Source of the DNA: Nemophila menziesii
Lineage: Eukaryota > Streptophyta > Magnoliopsida > Boraginales > Hydrophyllaceae
Direction of reading: 5' to 3'
Assembly: GCA_029959085.1 (NCBI GenBank)
Contig: JARWIR010000016.1
Location: 8,043,441-8,107,440 of the forward strand
DNA length: 64,000 nucleotides
In this document: piece after piece, positions 39,694 to 51,955 of the stretch
Layout: each line of letters opens with the position of its first letter
Position numbering within the stretch: position 1 is the stretch's first letter
The notes under the pieces: model-generated
What the model was told of the DNA's origin: nothing
Databases searched by the model: none
Seen by the model: only the letters and a program-made list of their open reading frames with translations
Made by a program: the position numbers and the translations under genes

Positions 39694-40930
39694 TCAAGAT
39701 TTGCGAATATAGCCTCCCCAACAGCGAGTTAGGCTATGAACGTCAACTAATCTGCGGTTGACCCCAGTTTTGGGGCGAATTTCTATCACCTTGGCTGAAA
39801 CAACCTTAGTGACAATGAATGGTCCCATCCACGAGTCTTTGAAACTTCGTGGCCTATTCTCGCGTTTGTGAGCTTTCCATAGAACTTCATGGCCAACCCC
39901 AAACTCAAAGTTTGGCTCAGTATCCACAGGCTTTAAGTGGATCTTCTCAGGAGGGACTTTGTGATGTGAAAGGCTGTGGATGACAGGAACGGTGGGATCT
40001 AACTTCCTTGGTTTCTTACCCAAGACATAGAAGGTCACGGATACATTCTTTGCATGAAGGGTAATGGTCCCTTCTTGGAAGTTGATGACACTTTGACTTG
40101 TGGCCATGAAAGGTCGTCCAAGTATGATTGGAACCTTCTTATCTGCATCAAACTCAAGAATAACAAAGCCAGTAGGGATGGCGATATTGCCTGCACGGAC
40201 TAAGACGTCCTCCACTGTTCCCCATGTCCTTTTAACTGAGTTGTCAGCGAACTGCAACTTCACTGGAGTTTTCTCTGATTTCTAAAGTCCAAGCCTCTCG
40301 AACACGGACTTAGGCATAAGATTCACACCAGAACCCACATCGTACATAGCTTTCACCTTGAGCATACCATGTAATTGAATAGGAAGGTTGAAACTTCCCA
40401 AATCTTTAAGCTTTGTTGGTAGCTCTCCTTTACTTCTTCTTGAAACCCTCAGGTTCTCTCTCGGGATCTCTACACTTGCCTCTTTCGCAGGAATAACTTG
40501 CGTAAACACTTGTTGCGGTGTAAGTCCTCTCTTCGCAATCTCAAGCATTTGGGCGTTAATATTTTCAGGTTGATACGCCTCTACAAATGTCTTGAGTATA
40601 GTGTCATCTTTAGGATTTGTATCAGGAATAGTTGATGACACTGGTCGAACAATAGGTGGCGATTCCACCTTCTCTTCTTCTTTCTCTTCATGCACAGCAG
40701 GTGCAACTTCATCTTTTGATTCCTCCTTTGAGGTTTATTTCTCTTTCTCTTTAGCCAGCTCAGCTTCACAATCCATTACCGATCGAATCTCCTCTTGCAT
40801 CTTCCTCAAAAGTTGTATAAATTCGGCTTTCTCTTGATCGTCCTCCACATAAACCTCAGAACAGTCAGATTCCACGGGGCTAGACTTGGTTGGTTCTTCT
40901 TCGGTACTCGGAACTTCCACGGCACTAACG
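39694..40930 (-). pseudogene. Protease part and C-terminal tail of element C, with two in-frame stops
   Basis: Read on the minus strand: an acidic linker (40920-40735) ends in a TAA near 40738. The frame goes on (40695-40282) into the protease with MYDVGSGVNLMPKS, where D-V-G is the active-site position, and meets a TAG near 40281. It then continues (40263-39694) with ILGRPFMAT of the protease. With no polymerase between, it runs into a tail with GHEVLW, WMGPFIVTKVV and WGGYIRKS. The middle part of the tail resembles the C-terminal end of Ty3/gypsy integrases (GPF/YIVTK). Z and B have the same junction. Confidence 0.8.
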
Positions 40931-42571
40931 GCAGCATGCGGTACTTCCTCTTTTCTTTTTCAATTTCAAGGCAAATAGCCTTGCAAGCTTCGAACCCAAC
41001 ATTGTTTTCACCTCCTTCGATTTCCTTTACTTCCTTTTGTTCTATAAAATTTGTTAAAACTTTGTTTAACTGTTCTACTTGAGTACCTAACATCTGAAGT
41101 ATGGCATTTTGTCCTCGGACCTTCTCTTCCTGAGCGTTCATAGTCGTGGTCAAACGGTCCAGAGCTTGTGCTATCTGTTGATTGTCCATAGATCCTTCTT
41201 GAGGATACTGAGGTAAAGCTTTCTGATCTAATGAATCGGTATAGGCGTCTTGAGCAGGTTGTTGTGGGGGAGCAGGTCTATTCTGATATTGATTTTGGTA
41301 CTGACCTCTCTGTTGGAAAGAGTTGTTCTGGGGGCGTTGTTGATAATGACAAGGATTAGCGGCCCCTTGTGGATTCGAATACTGCATACTCGGATGGTTT
41401 CGGTTACCCCATTGATAACCTCCGCGATTGGATATAAAGTAAACAGATTGTGGATTTGATTCGCACTCTTCCCATGTATGATTGTTAACCCCACATTGTT
41501 GACAACCTTGTGCTTCTTGTACTACGTTTGCAGCGGCTAAATTCTTTTGCATCTCTAACTTTAGCTCTTTGATTTGGTTTTCTAATGCGGATATTTGAGC
41601 TGAATTCGCAGTTTCTGTGTCTAAACGAAGCGTTCCTCGGGTTTTCGCTACAGAAGCTCGCGTTGAAGGCCAACTTCTTTCTTGTTCCATAATATTTTCT
41701 AAAACCTCGGAAGCTTCATTGTGATTCATAGACACAAAATTACCCTTTCCGATGTTATCCACCTTCTCTCTACCTTTATCATTAAGACCTTCATAGAATA
41801 TATAGCAAGCTGTAGAGCGGGTGTATAATCATGGAGGGGACATCTAGCTAATTTTTGTTGAAATCTTGTCCATGACTCTCCTATTGTTTCTCCATCCTCT
41901 TGGCAACATCTTGCAAGCTCGGTTTGATCTTTGAGTCTCATGCTCTTCGGATAAAAACGGTTAAAGAACGCGGCTTGAAGTTCTCTCCAAGAAAGAATTG
42001 TTCCAGGTGGTTGTCTTTCTAGCCAATCGCTAGCTCTACCGGTCAAGAAGAACGAAAACATATGACAATACAGTTGCTCGCGTGTAATGCCAGGAGTAAT
42101 GTAGGCATCACAAATCTGCATGAACTTCTGAATCGATCTTACCGGATCATGAATTGATGTACCAGTGTAGAGTCCAAAACTTTGAAATTGACTAAGCATA
42201 CCCGGATCGGGTCTAAATTTGATATTCTGGATCTCTGGAGGGCGGTAACCGATTGGTTGAACATGGAAGGGTACATGAAGGCCAGGAAGGTCTTGTTCAA
42301 CTCGGTTCTGTTGATTATTAATGTTATTCTGCCCATTACCTCCTCCTACTGGTAGTTGTACACCAGGTGGATCTTGTAGTTGGATTCCTGGTTGATTTTG
42401 TTGTAGTCCACCAGGTGGTGGTGGACCTCTTGGATTTACTCCAAGGTCATCAAGTGGCGGATCATGTTGATTTGCCATAGCTCTTCTCAAGGATCTTTCC
42501 TCACGAACACGTCTGTTATAAACTCTAAAGCTCCTCTCAGGCTCCGGTAACGGAGGCCAAGAATTAAACAC
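40806..42571 (-). pseudogene. gag of element C, one internal frameshift
   Basis: The N-terminal frame (42571-41726) has a proline/glutamine-rich lead, then MANQHDPPL (a second possible start at 42478 that matches the Z gag start). The gag core has SIQKFMQICDAYIT and WTRFQQKLARCPLH. Near 41800 the frame shifts into 41762-40806, which continues with the helical linker EVLENIMEQERSWP, the zinc knuckle CQQCGVNNHTWEEC and a long Q-rich region. Another shift near 40930 joins the protease linker. gag and protease are otherwise one reading frame. Confidence 0.85.
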
Positions 42572-42702
42572 TGTGAAACCTGAAAAAGACTAAGGCAAAC
42601 CACTAGCGTAAATCTGGAAAAATAAAGACTAAAGACTGAAAAATAAAACTAATTAAAAACTACTACTCGAAATAGATAACCCACACGCTAACGAGACACA
42701 AG

Positions 42703-42720
42703 TCCCCGGCAGCGGCGCCA
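42703..42720 (-). promoter_or_regulatory. Primer-binding site, tRNA-Asp type (element C)
   Basis: TCCCCGGCAGCGGCGCCA on the plus strand, six bases from the 5' LTR; one difference from plant tRNA-Asp as I recall it. Confidence 0.8.
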
Positions 42721-42726
42721 AAAACT

Positions 42727-44257
42727 TGGTGTCACCTAGGGTGTGATAAAAATAAGATAAAATTAAGTCAAGAAACTACGCACTCTCACCCTAGACAGGC
42801 ACAGTACTGCAAGTATTACAGGACGTATGCAAGTTTTAGTTAGTAAGTTGAGTTCGTTCTCAGGGACTTAAGTGTGTTATACGGGTAGGTAACAATAACG
42901 AGTAAAAGTAAATAATTAAAGACAGAAAATAAAAGATTTGGATTTCCAAAAATAGCAATTAAAAATAAGAAAATTAAAGACAATATAGTAAATAACTAAG
43001 AATATGAGATGAGAAGTATAGCTTAGGTTTTGCTGGTATGCACTAATCCTTCTAATTCTATCTATAGATCTAGTTAATAAGGGAGAATATTAAGTCTTGG
43101 TATACTTAGTCAGGATTCTAAATTCCCATACCTTAGACCTTGAGAGCGACTAAGGGGGCTACCGCACAACCAAGACGAGGTCTCAAATAGGGTTATCAAG
43201 CGCTACCAAGGCCCTAAACAGACACTACAATCAATTGGTGATATGGTGATTAAAACAAACCCTAATGACTATCTAGTTAGAATCATGTTTTGTCAGAACT
43301 AATATCGACACTAGACATTATGTGGTGGTTCAATAGTTAAACACCCAGTTAAGGAGACCATCTAACTACTATTAAAACAATCCTAAAGTGATCAGTTCTA
43401 GGAAAGACAATAAATCAAAACACATAAACAAATATAAAGTAAGTAGCTAATATCAGATTAAAACATATAATTCCCAAAGAAACTTAGATAGAAGAATTAG
43501 AATTCATAGTTTATACATTATGCAAAACCCAAGCTATGGGGAGTTTAGTTCATACCTGATGGAAATAAACTAAAAGAAATTACAAAAGACATCATCTTGC
43601 TCTCTACAATAAACTGGAAGAATAAAACCTTAAGAACTAATTACTATGAGGCAAGGATGATTTACAAGTGATATAAGGGTGTATTTATAGGTGTTTAGAA
43701 GACCTAATTCGTTTTCTTGAGAAAGAGATAAAGTATTGGACTCCTAGCCCAACTCAAATTCGTATGGAAATAAAGATAAACACTGCTGGACCATTTTGAG
43801 CATATCTTCTTTGTTATTGGTCGTTTTTGCTCCATAAGATACCAAAGGAATCCTCACAGAATTATCTATGTCCTTATGAGAGGAAATTACTGAAATCGGC
43901 TTTCTTGTAGGAGTAATCGCCACTTCTTTAGGCGTGTGCTGCAGAATTCAGATTTAGGCAGCTTTTCCTTTTCCATCTTTTTAGCTTTTGTTTCCTTATC
44001 TCCAATTACCATGCTAATCTCTTTCCATAAGTTGTAGTCTTTGACTTGGACTCTAATTAATCTCCATAATTATCTTTAAAGCTTCACACTAAAATAAACA
44101 ATTAAACCCAATATGCTCTAAAAATATTAATTCACTAAATCAAGACTCAAAATAGGAAAGTGCACTATTTCTCAAGAAAATCGATATTTATGACTTCTAA
44201 ATCACTAAAAATGATGTCTCATCTTAACATAAATCTATCACAAATGAGGAGACATCA
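42727..44257 (-). repeat. 5' LTR of element C
   Basis: It has termini TGGTGTCACC and GAGGAGACATCA, followed by the AAAAC duplication. The minus-strand TATA box CTATAAATAC is at 43681-43690. Confidence 0.93.
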
Positions 44258-44262
44258 AAAAC

Positions 44263-44450
44263 TGTGTCGACACTTTGCGTCCACGGTTTTTCCATACGTG
44301 CTCTCGGTAGGGAACCTGATTTTGTAAACCATAGCACGGTTTCTTCACCTGTATACCAGTGAATCCGCCAGCAATTCCAGTGAGCAAATCAGAATTTCCC
44401 CAATTTTTCTTGGTTTGACCCCAAACTCATTTCATGCACAATTAACACAC
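44263..44450. repeat. Remainder of the palindromic spacer of element B
   Basis: It continues the array cut by element C at 34254, with CCTGTATACCAGTG and CCGCCAGCAATTCCAGTG as decayed palindromes. No gene. Confidence 0.55.
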
Positions 44451-44549
44451 TATCTTTCTCTCCTTTTAGCTTGTAAACACATTAAAATATGCACTAACTT
44501 AAAAAATATACACTACGTAAGATATACTAACTAGAAAACAATTTAAAAC

Positions 44550-44606
44550 AAGGGGTGTCGCCCAAGAGAACTTTTGTTTAACGTCTTTGAGTTAGACGTG
44601 TACCTC
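44550..44606 (-). promoter_or_regulatory. Conserved hairpin block downstream of the gag-protease stop (element B)
   Basis: ACGTCT-AACTCAA-AGACGT (44581-44599, minus strand) is a perfect stem identical to A, followed by TTAAACAAAAGTTCTCTTGG. Confidence 0.6.
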
Positions 44607-44624
44607 GTTGATTATGTATGAAAA

Positions 44625-47026
44625 TCACCTCCCTAACAATGAATAATTTTTATCAAGATTTAACCCGTGAAATTTGAATCCCTTGCCTTTCACGCCCACA
44701 AACTTGACAAATCTATTCTTTGTAGTCATGAAGGGGCTCACCCAAGAAGTCTTGGGTGTGCGTGCTTTTTGTGGAGGATCAGGCTTTTCTATGCGACTTC
44801 TTCGCCTATTCTGAACTCCTCCTTTTCTCTTTCTTTATTTTGTTCTCTTAGAACCTTCACAGCTTGTTTTTTGGTTCTCTTCTTTGCAACTTGTTTAATA
44901 GTGTCTAAGAACAAACAATTTCCCAGAGAACTAGGGAATTTCATCGCTTTGAATAACTTAGATTTCACCTGTTTGTATTGGACTCTCATGATAGATTCAC
45001 CATTATCAACATCTATTAGTGTACGCCCCATGGCTAAGAATGGTCTACCCAAGATGATGGGGATATTCTTATCAGCGTCGTAGTCAAGAATAATAAAATC
45101 ACAAGGAAATATAAAACTACCAGCTTTAACTAAATCATCTTCAATTTTACCTACTGGTTGGGAGAGGGAGTGATCTGCCATTTGTAATACCTCTGAAGTA
45201 GGTACTACCTTTCCTATGTTAAGCTTCTCAGACAGGGACTTTGGCATGAGATTGTTACTCGCTCCTAGATCGCATAATTCTTTCCCGGTCCAACTTTCTA
45301 CAATTTCAATGGGAATTGTAAAACTTCCGGGATCTTGTAGCTTCGGTGGCAACTTGCTTTGTCAAATAGCACTACATTCTTCTGGCAATCCAATCATCTC
45401 CCCAGTTTCTAAATTTCGTTTTTTTAGAAAGAATGTCCTTCATGAATTTCAGATATTTCGGCATTCTTTTGAGAGCTTCTACAAACGGAATATTGAAATC
45501 TATCTTGCTCACCATGTTAAGGAACTTCTTGAATTCTTTTTCATTGTCTTTCTTTTTTACACGTGATGGAGGAGGGCGTGTATTGTTTACCACTGAGCTT
45601 TTCTTCTGTTCTGGTGTCTTCTCTGGGACACTCTTTGGTTCAATTACCTCTTCGACTTTGTCTTCTACTGTCTCTTCAACCACTTTTTCAGGAATAGAGG
45701 TTGGTTCTGTTTCTTCTACTCTAGGCGGAGGTAATTGTTTTCCACTTCTTAATTCAACTGCATGACAAGCATCATCTTCGGGAGCAATAGTATCACTTGG
45801 GAGTTGCCCTTTTGGTCTGTTTTGAAGTGTACTCGCCATTTGTGAAAGGATATGCTCGAGATTTTTAATCACCTTAGCTTGGGTTTGGAGTCTTTGTTGT
45901 CTTATCTTCATATTTTCTTCTACTAATCCCAAATGTTCAGCTATATTTGTATCCAAACCTGAAGTTTATTCTTGTGTAGCTTGTTGCGTTGGATATTTAG
46001 GTGGTTCGTGATAAACTTCTTCATAAATTGGAGCTTCTTGATAGATAGGTTGTGGTGGATAGTATGGTCGAGGTCAAGTTTGATAATAAGTCTCTTGATT
46101 TCCGACCCAATTTTGATTTTGTGGGGATTGGTAATTAGCGTAATTTCCTTGAGGCTAATAATAAACATTAGAGTAATGGTTTCTTTGATGACATACGAAG
46201 GAAATCGAGGCTGGATTATTCATACAACTTTCCCACAAATGATTTCTTGCTCCACAACCAGGACATGAAGCAACGTATGTACTAGATTTACCTGAGCTAT
46301 TGTTCGTGTTTGTTCTTGTAATTCCTTGAGTTGTTGGTTTAATTCTTTGAACTTTAGAGATTCTAAAGTATCTTCTTGTTTTTCTGATTCAATCGGCCAA
46401 CTTCTCTCGGTATCCAGATCTCTTTCCATAATAATATTAGCTTCTTCAAGATCTAATAACACGAAACTTCCATCTCCTAATAAATCTGCTTTTGCCTTGG
46501 ACTCGTCATTGAGTCCTCCATAGAACATGGTTAAATGATATTCGGGCGAGGAGACATGAAATGGACATCTCACCTTCTTCTCGTTAAAACGTAACCATGC
46601 TTCATCAACACTTTCCCCTTCTTCTTGCATAAATTGTTCAAGCTCCAACATATCTTTTAAACGTCTACTAACCGGATAGAATCGGTCTAGGAATTTGGAT
46701 TGGAGTTTATCCCAGTCTGGAATATCATCGTGGTTGGGAATCATACCAATTGCTTGCACTTCCGGTAAAAAAGAACTAGAACATAACATAATGCATATGT
46801 TCCTTTGTAACGCCTTTGATCATATAAGCATCACAGATCTGCATAAATTTTTGAATATACCAAACCGGATCTTGTTGTGCAGCACCACTAAATTGTCCAT
46901 GACTCTCAAATTATGCTATCATGCCTGCATCTGGTCGAAATTTAGAGGCTTGGATTTCTGGAGTGAGGATTCCTCCAGGTTGCACTCTGAATGAGATGGG
47001 AAGGTCAAGTTTCATCGGGTTTTCCA
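44625..47026 (-). pseudogene. gag-protease gene of element B with C-terminal tail, lacking RT and integrase
   Basis: The start MENPMKLDLP is at 47026. The gag core appears in pieces: 46220-46789 has WLRFNEKKVRCPFH and FYGGLNDESKAKAD. 45372-45956 is the Q-rich linker and VEALKRMPKYLKFM segment. 44789-45352 is the protease with CDLGASNNLMPKS and ILGRPFLAM. Directly after the protease comes a basic linker (REQNKEREKEEF), then GEEVA and, past a stop, WVSPFMTTK; the final TGA is at 44625. The end corresponds to the WGGYIRK tail of Z and C but has been cut short by a stop. The gag and protease sequences are close to A, so B may be a hybrid or a near relative. Confidence 0.85.
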
Positions 47027-47123
47027 TATGTAAATCTGAAAAGACAAAACTAAAAAGAAAAGTGTAAAATAGAACTAACTGAAATAGAAGCACTAAATAA
47101 ATGCACAAGGACTATCGATATAA

Positions 47124-47141
47124 TCCCCGGCAGCGGTGCCA
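47124..47141 (-). promoter_or_regulatory. Primer-binding site, tRNA-Asp type (element B)
   Basis: TCCCCGGCAGCGGTGCCA on the plus strand, six bases from the 5' LTR. Confidence 0.78.
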
Positions 47142-47147
47142 AAAACT

Positions 47148-48714
47148 TGGTGTCAACTAGAGCGTGATAAATAATGGATAAAATAAGTGCAAAATAAACA
47201 CCCTAGTCTAAACACAGTACTGCAAGTATTACAAGACGTATGCAAGTTTTGATAATAAGTGAATTCGTTCCCCAGAGACTACGAAAGTTAGAGAGAACTT
47301 ATGCAATTATCAAGTACAAATATGAAAGCTAGAAGAAATAATACGCACCAAATTAAAGACTAAATAGATCTTTGTTCGGTTTTTGGTAAGAAATATCTAA
47401 TAAATTAGAGACAGAAAAGTAAATATGAAGAGACAATAGTATGAGAGTTTAGCTCAAGATATAGCAAGTAATCCCCACTAGCCTAGTTTATTCTAATCAT
47501 GCAAGGGCGAATTATGTAGAATTGCATTAACCAGAATTCTAAATTCCTCCCTACCCTCGTCAAGGTGTACTAGGGTGGCGACCTCACAATCACGAGGGGA
47601 CTTAAATAGGGTGCTCCTACGCCACTAGGTTCCTAAATGAGACTGGCCTTCTAATGATGATCGGTGGTTAAATCGTACACTAATGGTTATCTAGTTAGGC
47701 AAGCCCGTCAGGATTACTACCGCACACTAGACATTTATGTGGTGTTTCAATAATTAGACACCCCTTCTGGGTGATCATCTAACTACTATTAAGGTAATCC
47801 CATACATAGGCCTCCGCAAGGAAAACATACATTAAGTCAAAGCACATAAAACAGAGAATAAAACATTAGTTCAATTTAAATATGATAATCCCAAATTAGA
47901 ATAGATGTAAAACAAGTATAGGGTTCATACCCATATGCTAAATCTCAAGCTAAAGTAAATTATTTCATACAAGAGAAAGAAAATAAAAAAAATTACAAAA
48001 TTGAAGGCTTGTGAAGACATGATTTGGTGTTCAGCTCCTTCCAGACTTCTCTTCTCTTGTTGTAAGCTTCTTCTTGGCTTAAATCTTGGCCAAGGATGTG
48101 TTTCTACTGATTAGAGGGTGTATTTATAGGGTATAGGAAACCCTAAAACGTGTTCTTAGAGTGAAAGACCAAGTAATTGGACTTCTAGCCCAACTCAAAT
48201 TCATAACCCTAAAATATAGAAAAGGTAAGAAACTGTTGTTGTTTTGTTTTGGCCGTAAATTCTTCAATATTGCTCTGATTGACGCGTTCTTTATATCGAA
48301 CTTGATCGTCTCAGAAAGCTCTACACTTTCTCTTTAGACCATTCTTCCAAATTCCCTACCGTTTTTTAGTTATAACTTTTGTGGACATAACTGCTGAAAT
48401 TCATATTTACTTGGCAGCTTTATCTTTTCCTTTTTTATATTTCCTTCCTTTATCTCCAATTTCCATCATTATCTTATTTCCCGTATCTCTTAGAATTGAT
48501 TTGGCATCTAATTAATTACCATATATCTTTATAGCTTCACAATTAACGAACAATTAAACATAATATGCTCTAGAAATAATAAATAATCAAATCAAGACAA
48601 GACAAGAAATAGGAAAATACAGAAATATGAATATAAATCGATAATTAAATTATTAAATATACCTAAAATGATGTCTCCAACTAAGATTAAATCATCACAA
48701 ATAGGGTGACATCA
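47148..48714 (-). repeat. 5' LTR of element B
   Basis: It has termini TGGTGTCAAC and GGGTGACATCA with CATAC after it. The TATA box CTATAAATAC is at 48120-48129 on the minus strand. Confidence 0.92.
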
Positions 48715-48719
48715 CATAC

Positions 48720-49603
48720 ACGACAAACAACAACAAATTGTTACAAGTACAAATGAACTATAACGAATAAGAATCATATCGTTATTGATGTCCTTCGCGG
48801 TCGCTGAAAGGAGTTGACCCTTATATTTATTTATAAGGAAGGTAGCATCCAAGAAGACCATCAGACGACAACATTTAAATCCTTTCAAACAAGCACCGAA
48901 AGCTATAAAGTAATGCTCAAAGTGTTTGGTGATTCCGTTACGGTGGAAGGAGTACTCAATTGAGGGATCGACAACCTTAACGTTAACTTGAAAATGAGCA
49001 TAGCTGGTTACAGGATAGGTCCTCGTCTCCATAAATCGCGTCTCTGGCTTTATTTAGTCCATGTCAGGTGATTTTGTAAGTAACATCGTATCCGTAACCT
49101 TTCTGGAGCTCAATAATGACGACAATTCGTGTTATACTAGGACGAGACATTACGTCTTCCATGATATGATGGGAAATCAACTCAACTGACATGTATCTAC
49201 TTGTGGATGATTTCATTAATGAGCCACAACTATGTTCCAAGACAAATTTCTCAATATAAAAGTATCCAGTTGACTTTTAAATAGTTGCATATACTCTTTA
49301 TAAACACCCGGAAGTTTCGGAATGGACACAATGCGCGCCTATTTGTTCAGCACAATTACATTCGAGGGTAAACTCGAAAACGAGCTCACAAGCGTACTTC
49401 AGAGTGTGTAGCGGAAATCTTTGGCTCCACCATAAAAACACTGCTAATGGTGTCCAAGGCAGTGTCCATCCCTTGCTTTTAAGAATGGATGCATTGGCCA
49501 TTGATGTTGGGTCATCTTCGGGATTAACAATTGCAGAACTGGTAGAAGAAGAGGAACTAGCAGAAGGTTGAGAACAAGCAAAATCGACAAGAGCAACGAA
49601 CAC
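48720..49603 (-). pseudogene. MULE (Mutator-like) transposase, N-terminal half
   Basis: The first frame (49603-49298) holds a serine-rich lead, then FPLHTLKYACELVFEF, as in the N-terminal MuDR DNA-binding domain. After stops, 49032-48712 holds HYFIAFGACLKGF and MVFLDATFLINKYKGQLLSATAKD, the first catalytic aspartate region of the MULE DDE domain. The frame leaves homology at about DINNDM, just before element B. The expected next words (PIAFRIV) are found at about 30060 beyond the insertion, perhaps after an intron. Several stops mean it is inactive. Confidence 0.8.
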
Positions 49604-49732
49604 TAAAGAAACTGGACAAACATACCTATAGTCTGTAACAAAAATTTCAGAAGAAATATAAACACAAAAATCTTCGAACTAACTATAAACCAAATAATGA
49701 ACGATATGAAACCACACAAATGGGCATTTTGA

Positions 49733-49933
49733 AAAGAGTAATGATATATGCTGTCTTTTTTATAACACCCTCATGTTATTGTCTTAAGTGGTATGATTTG
49801 ATCATAAAATGAAATAAAGTTAGATTGAAAAAATAAATGAATCAATAATTTTATTTTCAATCAAATCACACCATATAAAAAAAGAGGGTATAATGGTGGT
49901 ATTAAAAAATATTGTATATAACATTACTCTTTA
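49733..49933. mobile_element. MITE-like element with long terminal inverted repeats
   Basis: The left arm (AAGAGTAATGATATATG onward) and the reverse complement of the right arm (ending CATTACTCTT) align over about 85 bases, leaving only a short centre, so the element is close to a full palindrome of about 200 bp. No coding capacity. The flanks are AT-rich and the target duplication is not clear. Confidence 0.65.
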
Positions 49934-50565
49934 AAAAGAAGGAAGACAATAATTGGAGGAGGACAACAATAGGAGAGAACATATAAGAACAAAAATTGAG
50001 GAAAACATTGACACAAGCCATAAATTCATACTTTCAATCGCCCATCGTCGAGAACTCTCACTAACTCACATTAAACAAAAATCGAGAAAACTGAACAAAG
50101 AATGAAAAACGAACATCTTATATTTGTTCTATACAAAACTAAGCGTACAATGTGATGTCAAAAGGTAGCAAATGGTAGCACGTTCTGAATACTCCTCTTA
50201 TCTCAACTAACCAATCCTATTAAGCAAGAAAAGACGGATCAAGATAACAACAAAGTGAACAATAAACACTTGCAGTACATCTCGTATGTCTCGTTTGAAA
50301 TGATAATTATGTTTGATGTAATATCTGGGAAAATCTGCAAATGCCAACACAAACACAACCACAAAAGACTCTTCAATCCAATAAAATCTGAACTACACCT
50401 TATCTCAATCATCAAAGTCAACTTTCCAAGCAGTATGAAATAAACAAGATAAACTGACATAATCTTCTAATATCGATTAACAAAACGCTTAGGACCAGTT
50501 GAATAATATAAAGACCATAGTTGGAGATGATTTTTCAAAACTGTCGTTTATGGAACCTACCACGA
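49934..50565. other. Intergenic DNA upstream of the MULE half and beside the LINE end
   Basis: I see no gene or known repeat. It may include the promoter side of the MULE. Confidence 0.35.
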
Positions 50566-50596
50566 TTTTTTTGTCAAAATACTTTAATTAAAATAG
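50566..50596 (-). mobile_element. 3' end of the LINE with short poly-A, cut off by the copia insertion
   Basis: On the minus strand this reads TTTTAATTAAAGTATTTTGAC followed by seven A, a typical LINE 3' end. It continues the LINE 3' UTR at 57042 across the copia element. Confidence 0.55.
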
Positions 50597-51391
50597 TGTT
50601 ATCTCCAGTGAGTTATCTTGATTCATAAACAAAAAGAGATAAAACAAAAATAAAATGCAGAAAAAATATAAATAAACAAAAAACCTGTTACTGATCGAGG
50701 CTAGGATTGGATCCTATGTCTTTAAGGTTTATTAGCCACGCACTGGTGTCTTACGTTTTTGTTTGGCTTCAACCTCCAGGATACAACGATCAACACTGCA
50801 AATATCAGACACTTGAAAATCTGCAGAAACTTCGAACTTTCAATGGTGTTTTATCTCTCTTGCTTTTATGTAATTTGTTTGCAAAAACTTAATGAATGAA
50901 AACTAGTTTTGGCCATGTATTTATAGGTGTAGAAGCACCTGTTTAAATCTGACCCGCAACGTTTCAGACATGGGAGATGACGTTTGAGGAAGAAGATGTT
51001 TCAGGAAAGATTAGAACGTTACAATTCAAAATTAAAATGATAGCCCAAGCCCTTTTAATTGTACAAAAGAATAGTCCAAACCAAGCCAAGCCCAAGCCCA
51101 AAAGTGGATGCCCTTAAAGGGCCCAATTCTTAAGTGCTAGGAACTTTATATTGAGTGACTATATTTTTTTTCTTTTTCTAGTTCATAAAAATTCTTTCTA
51201 TACCTCAAATTAAAAACTCAATTTCTCATTCACCTTTCATTTGTTTTACACAGGTGAATACATAAAATTCATTACCGAAGTAAGACGAAAAACTTTCGTT
51301 TTCGTCCTGACTTATAACGAGGTTCGAGACCCACGAAAAAATTGAGTTAAAGTAAGCAATTTCACTTGAGTAAATTACCCAAATGATAACA
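50597..51391 (-). repeat. 3' LTR of the copia element
   Basis: It begins TGTTATCTCC and ends AAATGATAACA. A purine-rich tract (minus strand GTGGGGAA) touches its inner end at 51392-51399, which fits the polypurine tract. Confidence 0.95.
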
Positions 51392-51955
51392 TTCCCCACA
51401 TGAATGAAATTGACTGGTCATAATGCATATGAAAAACAAAATAAGAGAGAAAAACATGGAAGAATACTACGTCGAGAAAGGTAGCTTTTGGCCTTGAACC
51501 TTCTCTAGTAAGGGCTATCGGATTTACTTGCTAACCAGTGAACTTGATGTCTTGAACTGTTCAGTTTTGATGTAAATCAAGTCAATAGAACTTACATAGT
51601 ACCCTGCCGACCATTATATGGTTCTCACGGTTGTGTCCATTTTTTGCCCTGGACAACTCCTGGATTCATGAGTAATTTTTCAGAAAATCAGCCTTTCAAA
51701 ATTTTCTTAGGAGCGGCCCTCACTCCTTTACTCATATAGGTGGTCTCTTGTCAAGAATATCATATAATACCCTATCTTTTAACTTAATATACAAGAACCA
51801 TTAAAAGCTTTGCTTAACCTCATCTTTGTATAAGAAGCATTGTATTTAGGTTCTAGGAATGGTTTCGGGAGAAATCCCCACAATGCTTGGCGCCGAGTTA
51901 CTTTTTGCATAATTCGGTTTTCCCTTTGAACTTAGATCATGGGATCTCCAATCTA
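51392..51955 (-). other. 3' UTR of the copia element
   Basis: Noncoding sequence between the pol stop at 51956 and the polypurine tract. No gene is seen. Confidence 0.7.

Noticed and set aside
50707..50892. 61-residue frame present twice (also 56352-56537)
   Set aside because: It lies in both copia LTRs, antisense to the element; duplication is due to the LTR, and there is no sign of coding use.
51305..51340. GAGGTTCGAGACCC in the copia LTR, like a tRNA T-arm
   Set aside because: No cloverleaf can be built; present in both LTRs as ordinary LTR sequence.
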